Shown: positions 1 through 8,256 of the stretch, one piece after another
Position numbering within the stretch: the first letter of the stretch is position 1
How the letters are laid out: the number at the start of each line of letters is the position of its first letter
Source of the DNA: Bryobacteraceae bacterium
Lineage (GTDB): Bacteria > Acidobacteriota > Terriglobia > Bryobacterales > Bryobacteraceae
NCBI GenBank assembly: GCA_023384675.1
Contig: JAHDVK010000012.1
Location: 1 to 64,000, forward strand
Direction: 5' to 3'
Length of the DNA stretch: 64,000 nucleotides
Made by a program: the position numbers and the translations under genes
Notes under the pieces: model-generated
The model's input: the letters and a program-made list of their open reading frames with translations, nothing else
The model's database searches: none
What the model was told of the DNA's origin: nothing

Positions 1-792
1 AGCAACGGCGCCGGGCAGTTTGCGTTCGGCTCGCTGTTCTGGGGACCGGGCTTCAACCACGTTGCCGCGGGCGACCTCAATGGCGATGGCCGCGACGACG
101 TGCTCTTCTACCGTTCAACGGACGGCACCATGTACACCGGCCTCAGCAATGGCAGCGGCGGTTTCGCCTACACCTACCTGCTCGTCAGCATGGGCTTCAC
201 GACGGTCAAGCTCGCCGACTTCACCGGCGACGGGTTGAGCGATGTGTTCCTGTACCGCGCCTCGGATGGCCTGGCTTTTATGGGCACAAGCACGGGGACG
301 GGTAATTTCACCTTTGCGCCAGTGGCCGTGGGTTCCGGGTTCAACTTCATCGAGACCGGCGACCTGAACGGCGACGGCCGAATCGACCTGTTTTTGTATT
401 CGAGCGCCACCGGCACGGCGCGTACGGCCACCAGCACGGGCGTCGGCTTCACCGTGCAGACTCACGGATGGTCGCCCGGGTTCACGGCGGCGAAGCTGCT
501 GGACTTCAACGGCGACGGGCTGGCGGACGTAGCGCTGTACAACGCGAGCAACACGCTCGGCTATCTGGGCATCGGCGACGGGCTGGGCGGCTTCAACTTT
601 GGCTCGCTGTTCTGGGGCTCGGGGATGACCTACGTGGACGTGCTCGACCTGAACGGCGACGGCCGCGCCGACGTGATCATCTACAACCCGGCGAACGGAG
701 CCGCGTACACGGGCCTCAGCACGGGCAACCCGGCGAACCCGTTCACGTACCTGTACTCCTACTGGGGGCTGAATAAGCAGTTTGCGAAGTAG
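1..792 (+). CDS. FG-GAP/VCBS repeat protein, C-terminal part
   Basis: The reading frame is open from base 1, so the start lies upstream of the window. The 263 residues seen are almost entirely tandem repeats, each carrying a calcium-binding loop of the form D-[LF]-[NT]-G-D-G. The loops begin at bases 73, 217, 361, 502 and 646, a period of 47-48 residues. Such FG-GAP/VCBS repeats build integrin-like beta-propeller blades, and the proteins are normally exported and bind polymers or other proteins. No catalytic domain is visible in the part present. The protein ends with a short Phe/Tyr-rich tail and no membrane anchor. The family call is firm; the ligand and the missing N-terminal domains are unknown. 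Confidence 0.85.
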   Translation, partial: SNGAGQFAFGSLFWGPGFNHVAAGDLNGDGRDDVLFYRSTDGTMYTGLSNGSGGFAYTYLLVSMGFTTVKLADFTGDGLSDVFLYRASDGLAFMGTSTGTGNFTFAPVAVGSGFNFIETGDLNGDGRIDLFLYSSATGTARTATSTGVGFTVQTHGWSPGFTAAKLLDFNGDGLADVALYNASNTLGYLGIGDGLGGFNFGSLFWGSGMTYVDVLDLNGDGRADVIIYNPANGAAYTGLSTGNPANPFTYLYSYWGLNKQFAK

Positions 793-837
793 GAGCGGCT
801 GTAGCTAATATCCGGTCTTGCACATCGTTGCCTGCTT

Positions 838-865
838 CTGCCCGGGCGCGCGGCCGGGCAGTTGT
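838..865 (+). terminator. Possible hairpin terminator after the FG-GAP gene
   Basis: CTGCCCGG (838-845) and CCGGGCAG (854-861) form a perfect 8-bp stem with an 8-nt loop, 45 bases after the stop. The T-tract after it is poor (TTGT), so termination is only suggested. Confidence 0.4.
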
Positions 866-1003
866 CGTACGAGGCACACAGTGGCAACGGCGCCCTCTGC
901 GGTGCGTCTGTCGTGCAGATACCATCTACCATCTTCACATTATTGACATAGAAGTCTGGAATGGTTAGGCTCCCACAATAGGCTCAAGAGGGAGGATTCT
1001 TGA

Positions 1004-1597
1004 ATGGACCCGATGTTTCTGCCCAGGGTCGAAGACCATGTCGGCGACGACCCCTATTCGCAGCTCGCAGGACGGTTTCGGCCCGCTGGCCGCCCTTATC
1101 CGCAGATCTGGCATCTATTTGCTTTCAAACGGAACGCGACGAAGCATCTGGAGGCCTTTACCCATGAGGTGATGCGCGGTCCGTCACCATTGACGCCCGG
1201 TCTGCGCGAATTGATCGCCGCCCTGACCTCGGCCCGTAATCAATGCCCATTTTGACTGAAATCCCACGCCGCGGTCGCGGCGCTTCTGCTGGAGAACGAA
1301 AGCTTGGTCGAATCCGTCCTGAATGACGTCGATACCGCGCCACTCTCAGCGAAGGATCGCGCGCTCTTCCAATTCGTGGAGAGGGTCAACACAGATTCGT
1401 CGTCTCTCACTCCCGCGGTTGTCGACGAAGTTCGCAAGGCAGGCTGGGATGACGAGGCGATCTATGACGCAATCACGGTCTGCGCTCTGTTCAATTTCTA
1501 CAACCGTTGGATTGACGCCTCGGGAGTGCATGCCATGCCCGACGAAGCCCATCGCGCAGGAGCCGAGCAGTTGCGCAAAGGCTATTTGGCGGGTTAG
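1004..1597 (+). CDS. Putative selenocysteine-containing AhpD/carboxymuconolactone-decarboxylase-like peroxidase
   Basis: One frame runs from ATG 1004 (strong Shine-Dalgarno GGGAGGA at 989-995) to TAG 1595-1597, broken only by TGA at 1253-1255. Read through, it gives 197 residues of the uncharacterised peroxidase-related (AhpD-like, CMD domain) family: an N-terminal helical part, the segment ARNQCPF-U-LKSHAAVAALL, and a C-terminal helical domain. AhpD enzymes use a CxxC followed by a His as the peroxidatic redox centre. Here Cys81 is kept, the TGA is codon 84, exactly the second Cys position, and the following His is kept. A perfect 6-bp stem with a GGUC tetraloop lies 18 nt after the TGA (see the SECIS entry). 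AhpD-like and CMD-domain selenoproteins are known from metagenomes, which favours Sec insertion over a nonsense mutation. The alternative is a pseudogene with a Cys-to-stop change. No sel genes are in the window. Confidence 0.82.
1253..1282 (+). promoter_or_regulatory. UGA codon with bacterial SECIS-like stem-loop
   Basis: After TGA 1253-1255, CGCCGC (1267-1272) pairs perfectly with GCGGCG (1277-1282) around the loop GGTC (1273-1276). Bacterial SECIS elements lie inside the coding sequence just after the UGA and present a G-U in the apical loop to SelB. From memory, the E. coli fdhF element also has a GGUC tetraloop with the essential GU at positions 23-24 counted from the UGA; here the GU falls at positions 22-23. 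The clear bulged U of fdhF is not reproduced. Confidence 0.7.
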
Positions 1598-2413
1598 TTA
1601 GAAGGTCCGCGACACCATCGCGTGCCAGTAGCGGTTGTGCGGGATGCCGTTTCGCAGGCCATATTGGGGCCGGAAGCCCGCCTCATAGCTGGTGCGGCCA
1701 TGCGTGACGACGAGCGCGCCGGCATAGCGCAGCACGCGGTGGCCGTTCGTTCCAAAGAAGTTCCAGGAGTAAGTATGCTGCGGCCCGTGACGGAGCACCA
1801 CCTGCACCCGGTCGTTGGCCATCAGGCTGTGGTCGAACCAGGCTGTTGTGTAAAGAAGCGACCCATGTTGAAGCGGCGAATGGAGCACCGTCCAGGCGTT
1901 CGATTGCACGGTGAAAGGCGTTCGTTTCAGCTTGGTGGCGTACGTGGCGCTGTAGGCGGCCACCCAATCCTGCGAACCGCTCAGCACGCCAGGGAAGCGC
2001 CAGCGCTCCACACCGCCGGAGGCATAGAAAAGATGGCTGCGCTTATTCACCAGGCGGGCGCGGTAGGAGATGCCGGCCGTCCAATCGTTGTTGTGGGTGG
2101 GCGTGTCGTGAGTATTAAAGCCGGCAATCGACACCGAATCGCCTTCGCGAAAGGCGTTAGCGCGGGTGATTGTGACGCGGCTCTGCCAGGCGGGACCGTC
2201 GCCGAAGACCCCGCCAAGGGTGAGTTGAAATGTTTCGGCCAGGCCGGTTTGGAGTGTGACAGTCCACTTCCGCGACGCGGCCTTTGGGAGGGAAACGGCT
2301 TCCGGAACCGGGTCCTGCACAAGTTTCACCGTCTCTTTGACTTCCGAGTCCGCAGCCGCAAGCACGCCTGCTGTGAGGGTGCAGAGCAGCCAACAGCGGA
2401 GTATCAGAGCCAT
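1598..2413 (-). CDS. Secreted hypothetical protein, probable outer-membrane beta-barrel
   Basis: The 271-residue product starts with a signal peptide (about residues 1-20, cut after an Ala-rich stretch). It then shows alternating hydrophobic/polar segments rich in Tyr, Trp and Thr, and ends in Phe, the usual C-terminal residue of Gram-negative outer-membrane beta-barrels. I recognise no named family. It converges on the selenoprotein gene with no gap: the two stop codons are adjacent. The Shine-Dalgarno is weak (GAAG). The barrel assignment is inferred from composition and the terminal aromatic residue. Confidence 0.6.
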   Translation of the reverse strand: MALILRCWLLCTLTAGVLAAADSEVKETVKLVQDPVPEAVSLPKAASRKWTVTLQTGLAETFQLTLGGVFGDGPAWQSRVTITRANAFREGDSVSIAGFNTHDTPTHNNDWTAGISYRARLVNKRSHLFYASGGVERWRFPGVLSGSQDWVAAYSATYATKLKRTPFTVQSNAWTVLHSPLQHGSLLYTTAWFDHSLMANDRVQVVLRHGPQHTYSWNFFGTNGHRVLRYAGALVVTHGRTSYEAGFRPQYGLRNGIPHNRYWHAMVSRTF

Positions 2414-2506
2414 AAATCTTCATTTAAGCATAGCTGATCGCTGACGCCTCTCGGGGCGAGGAACGGTGATAGGCTAAGGGCGATCGAACGTCAGGGAGGA
2501 TTCTGT

Positions 2507-3769
2507 ATGAAAGCCAGCCGGAGAGGCTTCTTTTCCGCGGCTCTTGCCGGCAGCGCCGCCTGCGCCGCTCAATCGCCCGGCGCCGGCCCGGCGCTGGCCG
2601 AGCGCTACCGCAAGCTCGACGCCATCCTGCGGGCGCCGGTGCTGAATAAGGAGATGTTCAAGGCGCCGGTGATCCTGGAATCGGTGGAACTGCTGCGGTC
2701 CGGCAACAGCTTCCTATGCCGCGTGCGGTCCCGGGACGGAGCCGAAGGGATATCCGTGGCGCACAGCGGCATGAGCACGCTGTTTCCCATTTTTGTGCGC
2801 AATCTCCAGCCGTTTTTTGTGGGAAAAGACGCGCGGGAACTGGATTTGATCCTGGAAAAGGTCTATATATACAACCTGAATTTCCGGCTGGGCGGCATGG
2901 CTCTCGGCCTGCCGCTGGCCACGCTGGAATTTGCGGTTCTGGACATGCTGGGCCGGATCGCGGGAAAGCCGGCGATGCAGCTTCTTGGCGAGATTCATCA
3001 TCCGGAGGTGGGGGTTTACATTGCCACCGAATGGCGCGAGAAACCGGTGGAGGAGTCGCTGGAGCTGATTCAGAAAGCGGTAGCGGCCTACGACGCGCGC
3101 GCGCTCAAGATCAAGGTCGGCGGCCTGATGTTCATGACCACCGACATGTACGCCACGGGTCCCGCGGGGCGGACCGAACGGATGGTGCCGCTCATTCGCA
3201 AGACCTTCGGCGATGACATGGCGCTCTATGCCGACTCGAACAGCTTTTATGAAGCACCCGAGGCGATTCGAGTGGGCAGGCTGCTCGAGCAACACAATTA
3301 CCGGTACTTCGAGGAGCCGGTGATGTTCGATCACCTCGAGGAGATCAAGCAGGTTTCCGATGCGCTGCGGATTCCCATCGCCAACGGTGAGCAGGATTTC
3401 AGCTTTTACGGATTCCGCTGGCTGCTGGCCCATGACGGACTGGATATTTATCAGCCCGACAATTACTATTTCGGCGGGGTGATTCGTTCATTGAAGGTGG
3501 CGCGGATGGCGGCAGCTTTCGGAAAGACGTTCATCCCGCACATGTCCGGCGGCGGCCTGGGCTACCTCTACAACATCCAGATCGTGTCGGGCGCGCCGAA
3601 TGCTGGTGAACACCACGAATTCAAAGGCCTGCAGACGCACGTTCAGTTCGAGTGCAAGACCTCGCCGCTCAAGGTCGTGAAAGGAAAAATGAAGGTACCC
3701 ACCGGACCGGGCTTTGGCGTGGACTTCGACCCGCAATGGGTGGCCCGCCATCAGCCCGTCCGGCTTTGA
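2507..3769 (+). CDS. Enolase-superfamily dehydratase (mandelate racemase/muconate lactonizing type), exported
   Basis: 420 residues with a twin-arginine-like leader (SRRGFF near residue 4, then an Ala-rich stretch). It has the enolase-superfamily layout: a capping domain to about residue 165, then a TIM barrel. Catalytic features are readable: a KxK pair (Lys201, Lys203), metal ligands Asp243, Glu269/Glu270 and Glu295, and His345 in an IPHMSGGG segment. KxK plus a late His is typical of acid-sugar dehydratases such as galactonate or gluconate dehydratase; the substrate cannot be read. The start is set by ATG 2507 with GGGAGGA just upstream. It faces the DUF1326 gene with a 10-bp gap and lies upstream of other sugar genes. 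A leader is unusual for an intracellular sugar-acid enzyme but common in this type of genome. Confidence 0.85.
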   Translation: MKASRRGFFSAALAGSAACAAQSPGAGPALAERYRKLDAILRAPVLNKEMFKAPVILESVELLRSGNSFLCRVRSRDGAEGISVAHSGMSTLFPIFVRNLQPFFVGKDARELDLILEKVYIYNLNFRLGGMALGLPLATLEFAVLDMLGRIAGKPAMQLLGEIHHPEVGVYIATEWREKPVEESLELIQKAVAAYDARALKIKVGGLMFMTTDMYATGPAGRTERMVPLIRKTFGDDMALYADSNSFYEAPEAIRVGRLLEQHNYRYFEEPVMFDHLEEIKQVSDALRIPIANGEQDFSFYGFRWLLAHDGLDIYQPDNYYFGGVIRSLKVARMAAAFGKTFIPHMSGGGLGYLYNIQIVSGAPNAGEHHEFKGLQTHVQFECKTSPLKVVKGKMKVPTGPGFGVDFDPQWVARHQPVRL

Positions 3770-3779
3770 GCTTCGTGGT

Positions 3780-4469
3780 CTATTCCTTGTAGTGGAACGT
3801 GCCGACGAACGCGCTGCGCTTGTCAGGGCTGGACCAACGGGAGTTCAGATCCTCACCGGCGAAACGGTGCGCAATCGTATAAGCCGGCATGGCGTGGTCA
3901 AGCGTGGTGAGCGGATCGTACCAGGTCTCTTCGTGGGAGCAGACGTGGTCGGCCTGGGCAATGGCGCGGGTTTCGATCTTCGCCAGGGTGCCCGCGGACA
4001 GCGCCACGGAAGCGGCGTGGATCGAGGATCCCTTCACTTCGAACTCAATCGGCAGCGCTTCCACTTTCACGATGTCCTGCAGCAGATCGCCGGACTGACG
4101 AACGGCGAAGCGGCGGAGGGCATCACGCTGTTCGAGCGAGGCGCGCTCGTCCACCATCAAAACGGCTTTCACCGGATAGGCCGTGCCGGTGCGGTCGCCG
4201 AGCGTGGAGTTGGCGCGAACGGCGGCCACGACGGCGAGGCCGTCAAGGTTCACGCCCTGCCAGGTTCCTTTGTTGATCTTCCAGCCGAAAACCGCGAGGT
4301 TTCCGACGAGTTGCACTTCCGAATTCGCGAAGCACGCGCCGGTATAGACGTCGGCCGTGCGCGCTTCGACGTAGGCGCCCTTGATATCGGTCGCCGGCAC
4401 GCCGGCGGCAAGGGAAACACCCATGAGCGCGAAGCCGGCAAGGCCGGCGCGAAGAATCTGTGTCGTCAT
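3780..4469 (-). CDS. DUF1326 domain protein with signal peptide
   Basis: 229 residues. Residues 1-23 look like a signal peptide. The mature part opens with the DUF1326 signature (an I-x-G-x-Y-x-E-A-R-x-A-D-V-Y-T-G-x-C pattern), and the domain fills the protein. The family has no established biochemical role. It contains two cysteines, in the GACF and HVCSH segments. The Shine-Dalgarno GGGAGAG precedes ATG 4469. It is convergent with the enolase-superfamily gene and divergent from the isomerase at 4580. Confidence 0.8.
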   Translation of the reverse strand: MTTQILRAGLAGFALMGVSLAAGVPATDIKGAYVEARTADVYTGACFANSEVQLVGNLAVFGWKINKGTWQGVNLDGLAVVAAVRANSTLGDRTGTAYPVKAVLMVDERASLEQRDALRRFAVRQSGDLLQDIVKVEALPIEFEVKGSSIHAASVALSAGTLAKIETRAIAQADHVCSHEETWYDPLTTLDHAMPAYTIAHRFAGEDLNSRWSSPDKRSAFVGTFHYKE

Positions 4470-4579
4470 CGGTTGGACTCTCCCAGGAGTTTGGACTTTC
4501 TATCAGTATAGATGCGTCAGACATCGATTGGGTCGCAGCTGGCAGCGCCGCGATGGCTGCGATATGATCGGCGCGAACC

Positions 4580-5434
4580 ATGATCCCCGGATTTCATACC
4601 GACGCGTTCAACAGCGCATATTGGAATTTCACGCAGTGCCTGGACTGGGCGGCGGCACACGATCTCGGCTTCATCGAATGCGGCGCCATCGACGGCGTGA
4701 GTTGGATTCACGGGCTGGGCTATCAGCCCCATATCGCGCTTTGGGAGGACCCGCTGGCGCTGCGCCGCGAGATGGAGCGGCGCGGGGTCCGCCTGTCGCA
4801 GCTGGACGCCGCTTTTCCGCTGTCCCGGCCCGAGGGCGCCACGCTGGGTGTCGAGTACATTCTTCATTCCATCCGCTGGGCGCACCTGGCGGGCTGCCCG
4901 TGTATCGACACCACCGACGACCGTTTCCCGCCCTCCTCGATGAGCGAAGCCGAAGCGATGGCGCATATGCGCCGCTGCTATCAGCAGGTGGTCCCGGTGG
5001 CCGAGAGCTACGGCATCACCATCAACATTGAGCCGCACGGGCACTTCACCACCAACCCGGACCGTGTGGCCGAGATGCTGGAATTCGTGGATTCGCCCTT
5101 CTTGCGCCTGAATTTCGACACCGGCAACACATTTATCGCGGGACAGGATCCCGTTGCGTTTCTGCGCCGGTTTATCGGCAAGGTGACGCATGTCCATATC
5201 AAGGATGTGAGCGAATCGCTCGCTTCCGCCGCGCGCGGCGAATTGACCGGCATCGCCGTCAGCCATTGCGCCATCGGCGACGGTGTAAACGCGGACAACA
5301 TCCGGTCGTGCCTGCGAATGCTCCGCGAGCAGGGCTACCGGGGAGTGTTGAGTCTGGAATGCGAGGGGCAGGGCGGGCCGATGCTCGAGCGGAGCCTGGG
5401 ATGGGTACGCCGCGAACTGGAGGAATTGCGATGA
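4580..5434 (+). CDS. Sugar phosphate isomerase/epimerase-like TIM-barrel protein
   Basis: 284 residues of the AP-endonuclease-2/xylose-isomerase-like TIM barrel family. Diagnostic segments are a metal-site Glu in NIEPHGH, an Asp in NFDTGN, a His in VHIKDV and a Glu near the C-terminus (SLECEG), the usual ligands of a divalent-metal sugar isomerase, epimerase or dehydratase. The likely substrate is a (keto)sugar or inosose. Its stop overlaps the start of the ThuA gene (ATGA), so the two are translationally coupled. No clear Shine-Dalgarno precedes ATG 4580. Confidence 0.8.
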   Translation: MIPGFHTDAFNSAYWNFTQCLDWAAAHDLGFIECGAIDGVSWIHGLGYQPHIALWEDPLALRREMERRGVRLSQLDAAFPLSRPEGATLGVEYILHSIRWAHLAGCPCIDTTDDRFPPSSMSEAEAMAHMRRCYQQVVPVAESYGITINIEPHGHFTTNPDRVAEMLEFVDSPFLRLNFDTGNTFIAGQDPVAFLRRFIGKVTHVHIKDVSESLASAARGELTGIAVSHCAIGDGVNADNIRSCLRMLREQGYRGVLSLECEGQGGPMLERSLGWVRRELEELR

Positions 5435-6111
5435 ACACTGCCGCGCTTGTCGTGTTGATTCTCACGGGGTCGAGCGACCTGCCCCACCACCACTGGGACC
5501 AGACGACGCCCATTCTGCGCGAGTGGTTCAACGCGCGGGTGATCGAAGAGCCGTCGCGACTGCGGCCCGGCGACCTGAAGGGCGTCGATGCGGTGATTGT
5601 GAACTACCATGGCCCGCGCTGGGGTGAGCAGGCCGAGCGCGCGCTGGAGGACTACGTCCGCGGCGGCGGCGCGCTGCTGGCGTTTCATCAGTCGAGCTAC
5701 GGCCCCTTCTTCGGCATGGTGCAATTAGAAGGCAAATGGCGCACCGGGCCCACGCGCGGCTGGGAGGCGTGGAGCCGCATGATCGGAGCGCATTGGGAGC
5801 CGGAGAAGATCGGCCATGCCCGCCGGACGCGCTTTCAGGTGGAGTGGCGCGAAGGCTCGCCGGCTTTTGAGGCCGACGATGAACTCTATCACCGGCTCAC
5901 ACTGCACGAAGGCGTAAAGGTGCTGGCGGAGGCGCTGAGCCCCAAGGATCTTGGCGGCACCGGGGAGCGCGAGCCGTTGATCTGGACGAATGCCTACGGG
6001 CAGGGGCGCGTGTGGTTCACCACTTTGGGCCACGATCCGCGCGCCTTCTTGCAGCCGGGCATGAGGGAAGCATTCAGCCGCGGCCTGCAATGGGCCGCGC
6101 GAAAGGAGTGA
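5431..6111 (+). CDS. ThuA-like (trehalose utilization) domain protein
   Basis: 226 residues from ATG 5431, which overlaps the previous stop and has GGAGGAATT upstream; the frame is open further upstream but that lies inside the isomerase gene. It shows the ThuA glutamine-amidotransferase-like fold: a strand after the start, a VIVNYHG segment, then GGGALLAFHQSS and a C-terminal FTTLGHDP segment. In the known disaccharide system ThuA acts with the oxidoreductase ThuB on 3-keto sugars. The next gene, 3 bp away, is exactly such an oxidoreductase, so a shared oxidised-sugar pathway is likely. Confidence 0.8.
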   Translation: MNTAALVVLILTGSSDLPHHHWDQTTPILREWFNARVIEEPSRLRPGDLKGVDAVIVNYHGPRWGEQAERALEDYVRGGGALLAFHQSSYGPFFGMVQLEGKWRTGPTRGWEAWSRMIGAHWEPEKIGHARRTRFQVEWREGSPAFEADDELYHRLTLHEGVKVLAEALSPKDLGGTGEREPLIWTNAYGQGRVWFTTLGHDPRAFLQPGMREAFSRGLQWAARKE

Positions 6112-6114
6112 GGC

Positions 6115-7398
6115 ATGACGGATCCCATTTCCCGGCGCGGCTTTCTGGGCGCCGCCTCCGCGGCGGGCTTCTTCACCGGCAGCGGCACGATTCGCACCGG
6201 CATTATTGGCTGCGGCGGGCGGGGTGAAGCCGCCGCCATCAATGCGATCAAGGCCGGGCCGGATGTGCGGATTGTGGCCCTGGCTGACCTGCTGCGCGAC
6301 CGCGCCGAAGAGGTGCGTTCGAAGCTGCGTTCGCTGCATCCCGAACAGGTGGACATTCCCAACGACCGCATCTTCGCGGGTTTCGATGCCTGGCGCAAGG
6401 TGATCGAAGCCTCCGACGTGGTGCTGATCGCCAACGCGGCGCGGTTTCATCCCATGCACCTGATGGGGGCGATCCAGGCGGGCAAACACGCGTTTCTCGA
6501 AAAGCCCCACGCGATCGACCCTGCCGGACTGAAAGTGCTGCGCGCCGCGTGCGAGCTGGCGAAACAGAAACGCCTGTCCGTGGTTTCGGGCCTCCAGAGC
6601 CGTTATCATCCGGGTTATCGCGAAACCATGGCCCGGGTCCACGCCGGGGCGATCGGCGACATTGTCGCGATTCAGGAAACGTGGCTGCGTCCGCCCTACG
6701 TGCTGCGGCAGAGGCGTCCTGGGCAGCCGGAGCTGTCGTTTCAGGGCTCGAACCAGTATCACTTCAACTGGCTTTCGGGCGATGACGTGCCGCAGACGCT
6801 GATCCACAACCTCGACCGCTCGAGTTGGGCTTTAGGCGAGGCGCAGCCGCTGAGCTGCTACGGAATGGGGGGGCGCTCGACGCTGCACGGCGAGATTTAC
6901 GGCAATGTGTTCGACCATCACTCGGTGGTGTATCAGTTCCCGCGAGGCGTGCGGGTGTACGCCTATTGCCGCACGATCGACGACTGCTACAACGAGAATT
7001 CAAGCCTGATTCTCGGCGCCAAAGGCCGCTGCGACCTGCTCAATCTGCGGATTGAAGGCGAAACGAACTGGCAGCACGAAAGCGACAGGTCAAAGAACCC
7101 GGCTTACGACCTGGAACAGGCAGCGTTGTTCGAGGCGATCCGCCAGTCGAAGCCGCTCAACAACGGCGAATACATGGTCCGCAGCTCGCAGATCGTGGTG
7201 ATGGGACAGATGAGCTGCTACACAGGCCAGCGTTATACGTGGGAGGCGATCGAGGGCTCGGACTACGCCTATCCTCCGGCGGGCGAGATCACGGACGCGA
7301 CCGAACCGCCGGTGCGGCCCGGTCCCGATGGAGTCTATCCGGTCTTCCGCCCCGGCGTGACGCGGCTGGACGAGCGTTACGCCCCCTTAGCCAGATAA
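6115..7398 (+). CDS. Gfo/Idh/MocA family oxidoreductase with Tat-like leader
   Basis: 427 residues. The N-terminus has a twin-arginine motif (SRRGFLGAAS) followed closely by the Rossmann glycine motif IIGCGGRGE. The EKPHA segment carries the conserved Lys of the family. The C-terminal alpha/beta domain includes a GSNQYHFNW segment. These enzymes oxidise or reduce the hydroxyls of sugars and inositols with NAD(P). It follows the ThuA gene by 3 bp, so the isomerase, ThuA and oxidoreductase genes look like one transcript. Its end overlaps the convergent gene at 7377 by 22 bp. Confidence 0.85.
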   Translation: MTDPISRRGFLGAASAAGFFTGSGTIRTGIIGCGGRGEAAAINAIKAGPDVRIVALADLLRDRAEEVRSKLRSLHPEQVDIPNDRIFAGFDAWRKVIEASDVVLIANAARFHPMHLMGAIQAGKHAFLEKPHAIDPAGLKVLRAACELAKQKRLSVVSGLQSRYHPGYRETMARVHAGAIGDIVAIQETWLRPPYVLRQRRPGQPELSFQGSNQYHFNWLSGDDVPQTLIHNLDRSSWALGEAQPLSCYGMGGRSTLHGEIYGNVFDHHSVVYQFPRGVRVYAYCRTIDDCYNENSSLILGAKGRCDLLNLRIEGETNWQHESDRSKNPAYDLEQAALFEAIRQSKPLNNGEYMVRSSQIVVMGQMSCYTGQRYTWEAIEGSDYAYPPAGEITDATEPPVRPGPDGVYPVFRPGVTRLDERYAPLAR

Positions 7399-7760
7399 CG
7401 CCGCACGAACTGCCCGATGGCCGCGCCGAGGATGGCGCAGCACGCCCCGTAAAAGGCGGCGAGCACGAGTTCCAGGGGCCAGAGATTGTGCGACGTGGGG
7501 TCGCGGGCCGTATCGACGATCACGCGAAGCAGGGCCGCGGCGGGCAGCGCCAGGGCCATCACGATGGCAGTTTTCCAGAGGGGAGCCGCGTCATAGGCGC
7601 GCAGCGCCAGGGCCGCTATGCCCACAACCGCCAGCCCCAGTCCGTAAAACACCGCGGCCTGCAAATTGCTGTTATAAGGCGTAAACAGGTTTGGAATTCC
7701 GATTAAAGCGATGCTCGCGAGCAGGACGAGCCGCAGCGTGCGCGGATGGGACGAAGCCAT
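7377..7760 (-). CDS. Small integral membrane protein, unknown
   Basis: 127 residues from ATG 7760; an in-frame TTG at 7805 would add 15 residues. Neither has a convincing Shine-Dalgarno. Four hydrophobic helices are visible, separated by short Arg/Asp-containing loops, and the C-terminus is basic (RRYLAKGA). No family is recognised. The 3' end overlaps the convergent Gfo/Idh/MocA gene by 22 bp. Confidence 0.55.
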   Translation of the reverse strand: MASSHPRTLRLVLLASIALIGIPNLFTPYNSNLQAAVFYGLGLAVVGIAALALRAYDAAPLWKTAIVMALALPAAALLRVIVDTARDPTSHNLWPLELVLAAFYGACCAILGAAIGQFVRRYLAKGA

Positions 7761-7827
7761 AAGCCAGTGGTGAGAGTGTAGCAAATGGGTGAGGGTTTCA
7801 ATCAAATCCGCCTGGCGGATTGTGCGT

Positions 7828-8256
7828 TTACCGGAAACTCACCCAAAGCAGCAGGGCGGAACGCGCCGTCCAGGCCGCGGTGCGAATCCAGTTTGTCGCG
7901 ACCAGTGCGGCGTGGGTGGCCGGATCGAACCCGGCGGCAAGCTGGGCGTGTCTCGGGATTTGCAGGAACGCCGTGCTGGCCCAGATGACACCCACCAGGG
8001 CAAGGCCAGTCCAGGTGGCCCACGCGGGCACGAAAGCGGGCCGGACCCGAACCAGGGCGATGGCCGCCGCGAGTTCGAGCAGCATCACCGGCCCGACGAT
8101 GATCGTGATGCGGGCCGAATGCTCAGCTTCGTACGCCGCGAACACAGACGCGCCTACGCGCGCGAACAGCGGGTAGTGGACGATCTGGATCGTCCAGATC
8201 AGCCCGGTCATAAAGAGCGCCAGCGCCAGGTTGGCTCCAGCCACAGCCTTGATCAT
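7828..8256 (-). CDS. Four-helix integral membrane protein, unknown
   Basis: 142 residues with four predicted transmembrane helices (about 8-28, 50-70, 82-102 and 120-140). There is a conserved-looking QIVHYPLF segment after the first helix and an HAALVATNWIRT segment before the last, a pattern seen in small uncharacterised membrane proteins. The start overlaps the end of the flavin oxidoreductase by 4 bp (ATGA), so it is the last gene of the 10641-7828 operon. Confidence 0.6.
   Translation of the reverse strand: MIKAVAGANLALALFMTGLIWTIQIVHYPLFARVGASVFAAYEAEHSARITIIVGPVMLLELAAAIALVRVRPAFVPAWATWTGLALVGVIWASTAFLQIPRHAQLAAGFDPATHAALVATNWIRTAAWTARSALLLWVSFR

Noticed and set aside
1004-1255. Reading the AhpD-like gene as a complete 83-residue protein followed by a separate gene at 1304.
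   Set aside because: The two pieces are in one frame, split only by TGA inside the family's CxxC motif, and the second piece has no Shine-Dalgarno; a single recoded gene explains both.
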